From NCBI GenBank assembly GCA_050247435.1, contig JBFWUF010000013.1, positions 62,001 to 126,000 of the forward strand: a stretch of 64,000 nucleotides of DNA. Reading direction: 5' to 3'. Positions 26,870 to 36,500 of the stretch are shown here, one piece after another. The DNA is from JAJVID01 sp050247435. GTDB lineage: Bacteria > Acidobacteriota > Blastocatellia > RBC074. A program made the position numbers and the translations under genes. Numbering within the stretch: position 1 is the stretch's first letter; each line of letters opens with the position of its first letter. A model generated the notes under the pieces. The model saw only the letters and a list, made by a program, of their open reading frames with translations. It did not search any database and was not told the DNA's origin.

Positions 26870-27796
26870 TCATTTCTTTGAATGCCGCCGGATAAGTTGC
26901 AGGACGCGGCGATTGAAGATTTCCGGCTGTTCCCAATACGCCGAGTGCCCGGCCTCAGGCACGATGACCGATTCCGCATGCTTGATGCGCGCCGCGAACA
27001 TCCGCAGCACCGACGGCGGCGTGTACAAGTCAGAATCGCCGGTCATCAACAGCACCGGCATTTTCAGCGTTTCCAGCGCGGCGAAGGTAATTCGATTGCG
27101 CATCTTTTGCGCCGCCGGGCGTGGCCCTTCTGACCGGCTCACCTTTTCCAAATCCACCCAGCGTTGCGTGCCTGCCGGGTTGTCGGCTCGATAGGATGGG
27201 CTTAGCTCACGGATTTCCGGCGGCAACGCGTCAAACTGCGGCGGGCGTAGCCTGCGCCCCAATTCCGCATAATCCCGATCCTGCACTCCGCCTGTGGTAT
27301 TGGCGATGACCAGACTGCGGATTCGTTCGGGAAAGGACAGTGCGAAGTCCAGCGAAGTAATCGCGCCCGCCGCCGTGCCGACCAGATGGATGCGGTCGAG
27401 CTTCAGGTGATCCAACAGCGCCTTCAAATCGTCAGCGGCGGCGCCGGGCGCAACTGCCGCATCAACCACTGTCTGGCCATAACCGCGCCGGTCGTAAGCG
27501 ATGAAGCGATAGCCGGCTTTGGTGAACACGGGAATCTGGTGTTCCCACACGCGGCGGCTGCCGGTTCCGGCATGCATGAAAACCACTGGTTGCCCCGTCC
27601 CGCCGCTGTCCAGGTAGCAGATTCGCACGCCGGGAAGGTCGGCGAATTTTTCCGGCAAGGGAGAGGCAGGAGCCGCCGCCTGCGACTCCTGAACCGCGAG
27701 CGCGGGTTGATTGAGCGGAGCCTGGCAGATCAGCAGCGCCGCGATGATCGCCACGCCGCCGCGCCGTAAAATCAGGCATTGATAGTTTCGCTTCAT
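26870..27796 (-). CDS. Secreted alpha/beta hydrolase-fold protein lacking the nucleophile serine
   Basis: A 308-residue protein with a signal peptide (1-35) and an alpha/beta hydrolase domain related to epoxide hydrolases and haloperoxidases (VVFMHAGTGS, YDRRGYGQT). The nucleophile elbow reads G140-T-A-A-G144, with Ala142 where Ser, Asp or Cys is expected. The acid (MTGDSDLYTPP) and histidine (EAGHSAYWE) appear intact. It may be catalytically dead or use another mechanism. It ends 35 bases before the RidA gene start and begins 5 bases after the amidohydrolase stop, so probably one operon. Confidence 0.88.
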   Translation of the reverse strand: MKRNYQCLILRRGGVAIIAALLICQAPLNQPALAVQESQAAAPASPLPEKFADLPGVRICYLDSGGTGQPVVFMHAGTGSRRVWEHQIPVFTKAGYRFIAYDRRGYGQTVVDAAVAPGAAADDLKALLDHLKLDRIHLVGTAAGAITSLDFALSFPERIRSLVIANTTGGVQDRDYAELGRRLRPPQFDALPPEIRELSPSYRADNPAGTQRWVDLEKVSRSEGPRPAAQKMRNRITFAALETLKMPVLLMTGDSDLYTPPSVLRMFAARIKHAESVIVPEAGHSAYWEQPEIFNRRVLQLIRRHSKK

Positions 27797-27801
27797 TATC
27801 T

Positions 27802-29124
27802 TTACCGCGGGTTTCGCGGCGGTGGCGCGGGTGTCACCGCGTCCCAGCGAGCGTCACCGGTCCGCCTGTAATCGCGCGGCAATTTGTCCCAGTCGGGTCG
27901 TGTCAGGCCGTTCAGATCGTAGACCACTTTCCCTTCGCGCAGCGTCAACTCGCAGGTGAGTTTCTGCGTGCCGCGCAATCGCGCGCCATTCATATCGGTA
28001 AATCCAAAATTGCCTTTCTCAAGCTTGAAGACCGCGAGATCAGCCACCGCACCGGGGGAAAGTTGTCCCAATTCCTCGTGCTTAATCTCGCGCGCCGGAT
28101 TCCACGTCGAGCGCAGAATCACTTCGTCAAGTGGCATGCCCATCGCCAGAAACTTGTCCATCACATTGAGCATGTCTTTCATCCCCGCGTTCATGCTTCC
28201 GATGTGCAGGTCGGTCGAAATGGAATCGGGAATGAAGCCCTCTTTCATCGCTGGTACGGCAACCCGCCATAAAAAGCTGCCTCCGCCGTGCCCCACGTCA
28301 AAAATGACGCCACGCTTTCTGCCTTCCCAAAGCCCGGGATTCACTTTACCCGATTCGAGCAGTTCATTGCGCAGCCCCGAATAAACGTGCGTATAGATGT
28401 CGCCGGGCCGCAGCTTCTTGGTCACGAGTTCACTTACCGGGCGTTTATCAGGGTGATTGGCGCCGAAGTCCACCATGACAGGAATATTCGCTGTCGTACC
28501 CGCTTCGACGGCGCGCTCAACCGGCGCCCATTCCGGCCCGGCGTAGTGGGCCGTCTTGATGCCGATGATCAAGCCGGGATAACGGAGAGCCATTTCCGCC
28601 GTCGGCTTGGCTTCCATGTCGGCCAGGTTCTGCTCAAACTTTCCGCCGCGCATGCCGTTGCCGACGATATTGAGAAAGGCCAGAACGCGCGTCTTGGAGC
28701 GATCAATCACGCGTTGCTTGAAGTCCTCGAAATTGCGCCAGCCTGCGCCGCCAGCGTCAGCCACCGTAGTCACGCCCACGCGAAACGTGAACCCGTCGGG
28801 ATAGACGCTGTTATCACCGGCATACGAACCTCGTTCGCCCGTGCCCGTGTAGACGTGAACGTGAATGTCAATCAGACCCGGCGTGACATGGTAGCCCGCG
28901 ACGTCCACCACCTTTAGCGCGTCGGCAGGATTGATTTGGGCGGCGACGGCGGCAACCTTGCCGTCTTTAATCGCCACATCACGAATGGCGCTGATTTTGT
29001 TTTTGGGATCAATAACGTGGCCGCCCTTCAAGAGGAGGTCATACTTTTGCTGTGCGAAGACGTTACTCGTCCAGCAAAGAGCAATCAACATCACTACAAA
29101 GATACGTTGTTTCATAGGGATCAT
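27802..29124 (-). CDS. Exported amidohydrolase/deacetylase-family metallohydrolase
   Basis: A 440-residue binuclear-metal hydrolase with signal peptide (1-25). Likely ligands are H88 and H90 (DIHVHVY), K190 (GIKTAHYAG, probably carboxylated), H224 (GANHPD), H246 (YTHVYSG) and D305 (STDLH). LLLKGGHVIDPKNKIS at the start and TLREGKVVYDLNG at the end form the small beta-sandwich. It resembles the amidohydrolase/deacetylase group once called dihydroorotase-like. An alternative start at 29115 (Met4) is possible. It leads a minus-strand run with the hydrolase and RidA genes. Confidence 0.92.
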   Translation of the reverse strand: MIPMKQRIFVVMLIALCWTSNVFAQQKYDLLLKGGHVIDPKNKISAIRDVAIKDGKVAAVAAQINPADALKVVDVAGYHVTPGLIDIHVHVYTGTGERGSYAGDNSVYPDGFTFRVGVTTVADAGGAGWRNFEDFKQRVIDRSKTRVLAFLNIVGNGMRGGKFEQNLADMEAKPTAEMALRYPGLIIGIKTAHYAGPEWAPVERAVEAGTTANIPVMVDFGANHPDKRPVSELVTKKLRPGDIYTHVYSGLRNELLESGKVNPGLWEGRKRGVIFDVGHGGGSFLWRVAVPAMKEGFIPDSISTDLHIGSMNAGMKDMLNVMDKFLAMGMPLDEVILRSTWNPAREIKHEELGQLSPGAVADLAVFKLEKGNFGFTDMNGARLRGTQKLTCELTLREGKVVYDLNGLTRPDWDKLPRDYRRTGDARWDAVTPAPPPRNPR

Positions 29125-29220
29125 TATGAGTTAGCTTGCTACCATTGATCGTAACCGAGCAGCGCAACGACTGCCGCTCAGCAAAAACATAAAATCAAAT
29201 TTGGCTGCGTTCGGTTCTTA

Positions 29221-29505
29221 TTACTCCTTCAACTTTTTCGGCTCTGAGTTTATGCGCTCCAGCACACCCGGCTGCTCACCTTCAAAATGCTGGTAACGCT
29301 GCAAGTCCTCATCACTAAAATCGACAGCAAGTTGTAGATGGTGGCAACGAAGGCAACCGTAGGCGCGGATACTGCGAGCGCCAGCCCCGAATATACTTTT
29401 CCAGATGGAGACCGCTGCCAGCTTAAAGGCTGTCGTGCCTCCGCCCGAAGTCTCCAGCAGAGTGCCTTCAACAAGCGCGGAACTATCACAGGCTACACAC
29501 TTCAT
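29221..29505 (-). CDS. Small zinc-ribbon-like protein
   Basis: A 94-residue cytoplasmic protein with C3-x-x-C6 at the N-terminus and C51-x-x-C54 in YGCLRCHHLQL, a spacing fitting a zinc ribbon. Between them lies a Gly-rich segment and an aromatic core; the C-terminus is charged. I do not recognise a named family, though short proteins of this pattern are common. It stands alone between the amidohydrolase and the TIM-barrel gene. Confidence 0.7.
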   Translation of the reverse strand: MKCVACDSSALVEGTLLETSGGGTTAFKLAAVSIWKSIFGAGARSIRAYGCLRCHHLQLAVDFSDEDLQRYQHFEGEQPGVLERINSEPKKLKE

Positions 29506-29572
29506 GCTTCAAATCCCCTTCAAGAAATAATAAGTTTAGCCAGATGCTACGACGGCAATGCAAAACTCCGGC

Positions 29573-30424
29573 TCAGACCTTCAGCGTCTGCAAAAAAGCG
29601 ACGCCTTCTTTGGTCATTTCCATGTTCTGCTCGATGAAGTAATTTTTGACTCCGCCGGTTTTGGCCGCCGTAAACACGCGCTTCCAGTCAATGCTGCCCT
29701 TGCCGACCGCCATTGTGGTTTTGGTTTCCGCGTTCCAGTCCTGCAAGTGCATCGAGAAGAAACGTCCGGGGTACTTCAGGAAATACTCCGCCGCGTCGAA
29801 GCCGTTTCTGATCGTAGACATCTGAAACTGAAATTTGACCAGCTTCGGATCGAGCAATTCCAGCAGAATGTCATAGGTTCGCTTGCCGTCAACTGACGAG
29901 ACTTCAAAGCCTTCGTTGTGCAGTCCCTGCTGGATGCTGGCTTTGGCCGCCACGGCGGCGATCTTGTTGTATTCGTCAGCGGCGCGCTTCACATCATCCA
30001 TCGTCGGTTTGTTGCCCGCCCCCAGCGTCGCCGTAATCATCTGCTTGATGCCGACCTCTTTGGCCCAGGCAATGCTGGCGGCTTGCGTCTCGCGGAGTTC
30101 CTTCATGCTGAAATGCGCGCTCTCGCACTTGATGCCGTGATCGGCCAGCATGCGTTTGACCTCAGCGCCTTTCGGCAGTCCGGCGAAGTCGGTGTAGCCG
30201 AGCGGCGAACACAACTCAATGCGCTGAATGCCGAGGCCGGCAAACAGCTTCAGCAGGCCGGGAAAATCCTGTTTGAGCAGCGCGCGATGCGGCCAGGTCT
30301 GGCTGCCAATGGGCAAGCCCAGCGGTTTGGCTTCGACTTCCATCGCTGTCGCAGCTAGGCCACCGGCCACCGCAGCATTCAGCGTCGCCTGCTTGCAAAA
30401 TTCTCGTCTTGAAATTGTGTTCAT
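29573..30424 (-). CDS. Tat-exported sugar phosphate isomerase/epimerase-like TIM barrel
   Basis: A 283-residue AP-endonuclease-2-fold protein. It begins MNTISRREFCKQATLNAAV, a twin-arginine signal. The domain runs from GSQTWPHRA to the end, with IELCSP, LHNEGFEVS, KFQFQMST and SMHLQDWNAE along the barrel mouth. It belongs to the exported branch common in Acidobacteria and Planctomycetes, whose substrates are mostly unknown; cleavage or isomerisation of oxidised sugars is a fair guess. The start at 30424 has AAGGAG 7 bases upstream; the frame extends to 30511 without a better site. Confidence 0.88.
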   Translation of the reverse strand: MNTISRREFCKQATLNAAVAGGLAATAMEVEAKPLGLPIGSQTWPHRALLKQDFPGLLKLFAGLGIQRIELCSPLGYTDFAGLPKGAEVKRMLADHGIKCESAHFSMKELRETQAASIAWAKEVGIKQMITATLGAGNKPTMDDVKRAADEYNKIAAVAAKASIQQGLHNEGFEVSSVDGKRTYDILLELLDPKLVKFQFQMSTIRNGFDAAEYFLKYPGRFFSMHLQDWNAETKTTMAVGKGSIDWKRVFTAAKTGGVKNYFIEQNMEMTKEGVAFLQTLKV

Positions 30425-30482
30425 ACATTTCTCCTTATTCGGCGGCCCCCAGCGCACCCGAGACCGCGATCCGACACATGAG

Positions 30483-31139
30483 TTAGTTTGGCGCCCATCG
30501 GTCTTGATCAAACCCGGCCGCGTAGAACCGCCAGTACCAAAACAGCGCCATCAGACACGCATTCGTCATCACCCCGAGCAGGGCCAACGACCGCTCGCCC
30601 TTACCTCTGACCACCGCGACGCCACCCGCCGCAAAGCCTGCTACCAAACACAGTCCCATCACGACCACGCCGCCGCGTGATATCTGCTCGACCTCGCTCA
30701 TCGTCACATTGCCCCAACCGCGCATCATTGCCTGCAGCAGCACAACGCCGAGTGCGCCGACCAGCGGCGCCACCGAGGGCAGCAGTACCGACAGGATCGC
30801 CAGCCTTGGCCCCACCATCGCTCGCTTGCTCGCGAGGCCCGTATTGCTCGCCTCCTTCTCGGCGCGGCCCGCCGTCGGCACGAGACCGTCGAGCCATCGA
30901 CGCCACGCCTGTTTGCACATGAAGAGGCTGCCGGCAGCCACACCAGCGAACAGACAGACCTTGAGAATGGCGACGGCGCCATAGGTCCAGCCCGGAAGCA
31001 AAGTGTTGACCGAGGCCGGCGCCGGCCGAATCAGCAGCTTATCGACGATGACCGTCGCGAGCACCGTGCACAGTAAGGTCCCGGCGATCAGAATTGCTGA
31101 CGCGATGCCCAAGTGCCATCGCGGATGTACGACTCGCAT
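30483..31139 (-). CDS. Integral membrane protein, unknown (five or so helices)
   Basis: A 218-residue protein with hydrophobic segments at about 11-33, 50-72, 113-137, 155-178 and 183-205, separated by short basic loops. No catalytic motif is seen; I do not recognise the family with confidence. It lies 36 bases downstream of a second small membrane-protein gene on the same strand and its 3' end overlaps only the untranslated leader of the TIM-barrel gene. Higher GC than its neighbours may mark separate origin. Confidence 0.75.
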   Translation of the reverse strand: MRVVHPRWHLGIASAILIAGTLLCTVLATVIVDKLLIRPAPASVNTLLPGWTYGAVAILKVCLFAGVAAGSLFMCKQAWRRWLDGLVPTAGRAEKEASNTGLASKRAMVGPRLAILSVLLPSVAPLVGALGVVLLQAMMRGWGNVTMSEVEQISRGGVVVMGLCLVAGFAAGGVAVVRGKGERSLALLGVMTNACLMALFWYWRFYAAGFDQDRWAPN

Positions 31140-31175
31140 TGCCCACTCCTTTGGCGAGGCCGCCGAACTTTTGAA

Positions 31176-31559
31176 TTAGCCCTCGCGCCGGGCAAACGCA
31201 TAGGCAAGCGCGCCAACGAGGAGACAAGCTCCGGCAACCAGGTCGGCGGTGAATACACGGCTGACCTGCGCGTTGTAGCCGCCGACTGACCAGGTCAGGT
31301 AAAGAAACGACAACACGCTCGCGCCGCCGCCGACGAAAGCCATCGGCTGAAGTGATGGCCGAAACGCCGCGAACACTAGAAACACGCCCAACAGACCGAA
31401 AAGCACGGCGCGATGGCGCATGAGGATCACGAGGTTCGGGTCGTCGAACCGGATGCCGTACAGCGCTGCCAGGCGGAGAGCGCCCAGGACACCGGCGAGT
31501 GGGAGCAAGTGAATCACCGCAACCACCAGGAGCATTGCAGAGACAAGATAGCGCAACAT
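31176..31559 (-). CDS. Small four-helix membrane protein
   Basis: A 127-residue membrane protein with helices at about 4-26, 45-65, 68-90 and 101-122 and a conserved-looking LMRHRAVLFGLLG motif. Proteins of this type are sometimes labelled phosphopantetheine adenylyltransferase in databases; nothing in this sequence supports that enzyme. The ATG at 31559 has GAGGAA 4-5 bases upstream, whereas the longer frame to 31640 has none. Likely co-transcribed with the next membrane-protein gene. Confidence 0.8.
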   Translation of the reverse strand: MLRYLVSAMLLVVAVIHLLPLAGVLGALRLAALYGIRFDDPNLVILMRHRAVLFGLLGVFLVFAAFRPSLQPMAFVGGGASVLSFLYLTWSVGGYNAQVSRVFTADLVAGACLLVGALAYAFARREG

Positions 31560-31602
31560 GGGTTCCTCGCGATGGCTAACATCAGTTGAGTAATTTGGGT
31601 CC

Positions 31603-31899
31603 TTATTTTTGCATCGTCGCCGGATCGAAGACGTGGCCACCTTTGACGACGCGCCAGATTTTCAACGTATTTTTGATCTCTTGCAATGGATCGGCGTCGA
31701 GCAATAGGGCATTGCCGAGCTTGCCGGGTTCCAGCGAACCCAGATCGGCGGATGCGCCAACGGATTCCGCCGCCACTGTGGGCGCGGGCTACGTGGCTTC
31801 TGTCGTCTCAAACTCGAATGTGCGCGTAGCTTGCCTGGCCGATTGGCCGTAAGCTGTCAGGACGAAACACTCCGCCATCACAATTGCACATACTCGCAT
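31603..31899 (-). pseudogene. Internally deleted amidohydrolase (TolB-propeller type) remnant
   Basis: One continuous frame of 99 codons runs from an ATG at 31899 to a TAA at 31603, with a single in-frame TAG at codon 37 (31789-31791). The first 36 codons give a signal peptide and then RTFEFETTE, the usual start of large exported amidohydrolases with an N-terminal TolB/PD40 propeller. The last 61 codons (SADLGSLEPGKLGNALLLDA, then WRVVKGGHVFDP) are the usual extreme C-terminus of the same family. About 900 central residues are therefore missing. The two ends are still in frame, indicating a recent, clean internal deletion. Confidence 0.8.
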
Positions 31900-31928
31900 C
31901 ACTGTTTTTTTTGAGCATGCTGACCTCG

Positions 31929-32123
31929 CTATTTGCTTTCCAACGTCTTGATGAGTTTTAGCCCTTCGACCATTGGCGGATATTCGGACAACGTCCCTTG
32001 CGGGCGGCCCCAGATCGAGAACAGATGGCCGAGCATTTGCGGCGAATCCTGTTTGTAACTGTATTCAATCAGCATCTTCATTGCATCGAGTTTGCGCCAA
32101 CTGGTCGGCAACACTCTGAAGCC
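31929..32123 (-). pseudogene. 3'-end fragment of a GH20-like gene (duplicate of 38422-39498)
   Basis: The 195 bases encode the last 64-65 residues of a beta-N-acetylhexosaminidase-like protein, ending YPPMVEGLKLIKTLESK exactly as the intact gene at 38422-39498 does. By eye the DNA is about 90 percent identical, with many silent changes. Homology stops abruptly at 32123, just after an in-frame TAA (upstream in coding sense). The fragment and the full gene are in the same orientation and bracket the RND efflux operon. Confidence 0.9.
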
Positions 32124-32173
32124 TTACTGACATCATTGAGGCTCGATTCTGGCGCGCTCGATACTGCCTCAGG

Positions 32174-33577
32174 TTACTCCCACCCACCCCCAAGCGCTCG
32201 ATAAAGCTGAACCACGGTCAACAACTCGTCACGGCGGATGCGAGCCAGATCAAGCTCCGCGGCAAAGAGGTCGCGTTCCGCGTCCAGCTTATCCAGGTAA
32301 CTGGCGACTCCGCCGCGATAGCGCAGGTCCGATAAATGAGCGCGATCCCGCAAGGTGGCGGCCAGCGCTTCACGTTGGGCGCGAATCTCCTTGACCTTGG
32401 TGTTGGCGATCAGGGCGTCCGACACTTCGCGAAACGCCGTGCGGATGGTCTGTTCATAAGTAGTGAGCGCGAACTGCCGCCCGGCTTCGGCCAGCTTCAC
32501 GCGCGATTTCAATCGCCCGGCGTTGAAGATTGGTTGCGCCGCCTGCCCGACAAACGACCAGATGCGCGCCGGACCGCTGAACAGATTCACCAGCGCCGCG
32601 CTCTCGCCGCCGGCGGAGCCCGTCAAGCTGATTTGCGGAAAGTAGGCCGCTTTGGCGACGCCGATATCCGCGTTCGCGGCAATCAATTCCTGCTCCGCTC
32701 CGCGAATGTCCGGCCTGCGTTCAAGCAGCGCCGATGGCAGGCCCGGCGGCACGAACGCCGGCGTTTCCTGTTCGACCAGCATTTTGCCGCGAGCCACGGG
32801 GCCGGGATTCTGGCCGAGCAGAAGGTTGATGAAGTTCTCCTGCTGTTCGATCAATTGTTCCAGGTTTGGAATTGCGGCGGCGGTCGTCAGCGCCAGTTGC
32901 TCAGCCTGGCGCAATTCCAGCCGCGTGGCGATCCCGGCGTCCTTGCGCAACTTGATGATCCGCAGCGACTCCTGCCGCAGAGCGAGCGTCCGCCGCGCAA
33001 TTTCCAACTCCAGGTCCAGCTCGCGCAGGTCGAAATAAGCCGCCGCCACCGTGCCCACCAGCGAGACGATGACGGCGCGGCGCGCCTCTTCAGTCGCCAG
33101 TAACTCAGCGCGCGCCGCTTCCGTCGCGCGCCGCAAACGCCCCCACAGGTCGGCTTCAAAAGAGAGCAGGCCAAAGGTCAGGCTGCCGGCTGCGCGCTGA
33201 GCGCCGGATCCGGACGGCAAGGCGGTCAATCCTCGTGTGGACGGGCGGCGTCCGGTGATGCCCCCAGCCGTATCGAAGGTCGGGTATTGATCCGCCCGGG
33301 TGATGCCCAGACTGGCTTCGGCCTGGCTGATGCGTGCGACGGCCAGCCTAAGATCGTAGTTCCGTTCAAGCGCCGCGCGAATCAGCGTTTGAAGCTGCGG
33401 GTCGTTGAAGACCTCCGACCATTTTTGGCCGGATAAGGAACTGGCGTCGGGCTGCGACCTCGGATCGGCGCGAAATACGTCGGGCGAAGTCACGCCGGGC
33501 CTGCGATACTTCGGCCCCACCATACAGCCGGTTATCTGGCTGGCGATGAGCGCAATCACAATCAACCGTTTCATCAT
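32174..33577 (-). CDS. RND efflux outer-membrane factor (TolC/OprM/NodT type) lipoprotein
   Basis: The 467-residue outer-membrane channel of a tripartite efflux pump. The lipobox is IASQITGC with acylated Cys18, followed by MVGPKYRRP, typical of NodT-family factors. Two OEP repeats contain NYDLRLAVARISQAEASLGI and VAKAAYFPQISLTGSAGG; the C-terminus has VASYLDKLDAERDLF. The ATG at 33577 overlaps the permease stop (TGATG), behind a GAGGAG box, so translation is coupled. Last gene of the operon. Confidence 0.95.
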   Translation of the reverse strand: MMKRLIVIALIASQITGCMVGPKYRRPGVTSPDVFRADPRSQPDASSLSGQKWSEVFNDPQLQTLIRAALERNYDLRLAVARISQAEASLGITRADQYPTFDTAGGITGRRPSTRGLTALPSGSGAQRAAGSLTFGLLSFEADLWGRLRRATEAARAELLATEEARRAVIVSLVGTVAAAYFDLRELDLELEIARRTLALRQESLRIIKLRKDAGIATRLELRQAEQLALTTAAAIPNLEQLIEQQENFINLLLGQNPGPVARGKMLVEQETPAFVPPGLPSALLERRPDIRGAEQELIAANADIGVAKAAYFPQISLTGSAGGESAALVNLFSGPARIWSFVGQAAQPIFNAGRLKSRVKLAEAGRQFALTTYEQTIRTAFREVSDALIANTKVKEIRAQREALAATLRDRAHLSDLRYRGGVASYLDKLDAERDLFAAELDLARIRRDELLTVVQLYRALGGGWE

Positions 33578-36500
33578 CAATCTCCTCTGGCTCCTTCGGT
33601 TTCTCTGGCGGTGGCCGCCACAGGCTCGATCTCCTGTTCGCCTTCTACAGGCTCAGCGCGTGGCATCAGTTGCTCTTCTTCGTCCGGTTGTTTCGCGCGC
33701 GGTTTGCGCTCGGTCAGCCCTTGAAGGACCACGTAGAGCCACGGAATCAGAAACACGCCGAACAATGTCGCCGCCGTCATGCCGCCGAAAACAGCCGTGC
33801 CCAGCGCGTGCCGGCTGCCAGCGCCCGCGCCGGACGAGATGACCAGCGGCGCGACGCCCAGGATGAACGCGAACGAGGTCATCAGAATCGGTCTGAAGCG
33901 CTGCACCGCGCCGTCCACCGCGGCGTCCTGCAAAGACATTCCTTCCTCGTGGCGCATCTTGGCGAACTCGACGATGAGGATCGCGTTCTTGACCGCCAGA
34001 CCGATCAGCATCACCAATCCGACCTGAAAATAGACGTTGACGGTCAGGCCGCGCATCCACACGGCCAGCACGGCGCCGAACACGCCGAGCGGAACTCCGA
34101 GGATCACCGAGAACGGAATAGCCCAGCTTTCGTACAAGGCGGCCAGCAGCAGAAAGACGAAGACGAGCGTGAGGCCCAGGATCATCATCAATTGCTCGCC
34201 AGACTCTTTCTCCTGATAAGTCACTCCAGTCCATTCGTAACCCATCGCGGCGGGAAGGGCCTGGCCGGAGACTTCTTCCATCGCCGCGACGGCGTCGCCC
34301 GAAGCGTAACCGGACGCGGCGCTGCCTCTGATCGAGGCGGAGCGGAAGAGGTTGTAGCGGGCGATGGATTCCGGCCCGCTCTGCGGACGAACGTTGATCA
34401 ACGTGGCGAGCGGAACCATCTCGCCTTTGGCGTTGCGGACGTAGAACTGGCCGATGTTTTCCGGTTTGGCGCGGAACTCCGGTTCCGCCTCCAGCACCAC
34501 TTTGTAGGTGCGCCCGAAGCGGTTGAAATCCACCAGCGGCAAGGCAGCAAGATTCGCCGCCAGCGTGCTGTAAATATCGCTCAGGGAAATGCCCAGCGAT
34601 TTGGCCTTCTCGCGGTCAATGTCGAGCGAGATTTGCGGGCTGCCCGCGCGCAAAGTGGTGTAAACGCCTGCAAGTTCCGGGCGCTGATTCGCCGCGCCGG
34701 TCATTGCCTGCGCCGCCTGCGTCAGATCGCTCAACTGACCGCCCGCGCGATCTTCCAGCACGTAATCGAAGCCGCCCACGCTCCCCAGGCCGGGAATCGG
34801 CGGCGGCACGGCGGCGAAGATGATCGCTTCGGGAATCGCCGCCAGCTTGCCTGAGAGGCCGGCCATCACGCCCTTGATTTGCAAATCGGCGGTCTTGCGC
34901 TCATCCCAGGGCTTGAGGTTGAGGATGATCATTCCCATGTTGGAGCCGACGCCCAGCAACATGCTCTGACCGCCGATGCTGATGAAATCCTTCACGCCGG
35001 GCGAGGCTTTCACTATCGCTTCGACCTGATCAATGACCGCCGTCGTCCGCTCGAGCGAAGCGGCATCGGGCAATTGAATCGAGATGAAGACATAGCCTTG
35101 ATCCTCATCCGGGACGAAGGTCGTGGGCGTGTATCTGAACAGCAAAATGGCGCCCGCCGACAGCACGGCCAGCAGAGCCAGGCCGACCAGCGATTTGCGC
35201 AGCAGGAAGACCACCCCGGCTCTGTAGCCCGCCGTCGTCTTTTCAAAGAAGCGGTCGAAGCCGCCGAAGAACCGGTTGAGCAGCCCTTTCGATGATGATT
35301 TGGTCGTGGGGCGCAGCAGCAGCGCGCACATCGCCGGAGTGAAGGTCAGCGCGTTGACGGTCGAGATCGCCACCGCCGAAGCCATCGTCAGCGCGAACTG
35401 CTTGAACATCTCGCCGGTGATGCCGCCCAGGAACGAGACCGGAATGAAGACCGCCGAGAGCACCAGCGAGATGCCGATGATCGGCCCGGTCACCTCGATC
35501 ATCGCGGCGAGGGTGGCGTCGCGCGGACTGAGCGCGGGATCGTGGTCGAGCTTGTGCTGCACGGCTTCGACCACGACGATCGCATCGTCCACCACGATGC
35601 CGACGGCGAGCACCAGCGCAAACAGCGTCAGCAGATTGATCGAGAATCCGAAGACCAGCAGCAGCCCCAGCGTGCCGATGAGCGAAACCGGCACCGCGAC
35701 CAGCGGGATGACCACCGCGCGCCAGCTTTGCAGAAACAGAAAGACGACCAGAAAGACCAGCGCGAAGGCTTCAACGAGCGTTTTGACAACTTCTTCGATG
35801 GAGAGCGAAACGAAGGTCGTCGTGTCGAATGGAATCTGGTAAGCCAGACCGGGCGGGAATCGCTCGGCGAGTTCCTTCATCCTCGCCTTGACTCCGGCGG
35901 CCACCTCCAGGGCATTCGCGCCCGAAGTCTGATAGACCGCCATCATCGTGCCGGGCGAGCCATTGAGCCGGCTGAAATTGGTGTAACTGCGCGCGCCCAG
36001 CTCGATGCGGGCGATGTCCTTCAGCCGCACAATCGAGCCGTCCGGCAGCGCGCGGATGATGATCTGCTCGAACTCGGAGACTTCCGTCAGACGCCCTTTG
36101 GTCACGAGCGGGTACTGAAAAGACTGTCCATCGGACGCGGGCGCTTCGCCGATTTTGCCGATGGCGGCCTCGGCGTTCTGTTCCCGGATCGCCAGCGCCA
36201 CGTCGCTGGTCGTAATGCCCAGCCGGGTCATCGCGTCGGGATTGAACCAGACGCGCATCCCGTAATCCTGCTGGCCGAAGATCGTCACCTTGCCGACGCC
36301 CGGCACGCGCAGCAGCGCATCCACGACATTGATCGTCGCATAATTGCTCAGGAAGAGGTTGTCGAAGCTGTTGTCCGGCGACACCATCCCGACGATCAAC
36401 AACATATCCGCCGTCGCTTTTTCCACCTTGAGTCCCTGGCTAATGACCTCCGCCGGCAGTTGCGGCTGGGCGATGGAGACGCGGTTCTGCACGTTGATTG

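Noticed and set aside
31176..31559. Possible phosphopantetheine adenylyltransferase
   Set aside because: Similar membrane proteins carry this label in databases, but no nucleotidyltransferase motif is present and the protein is nearly all membrane helices.
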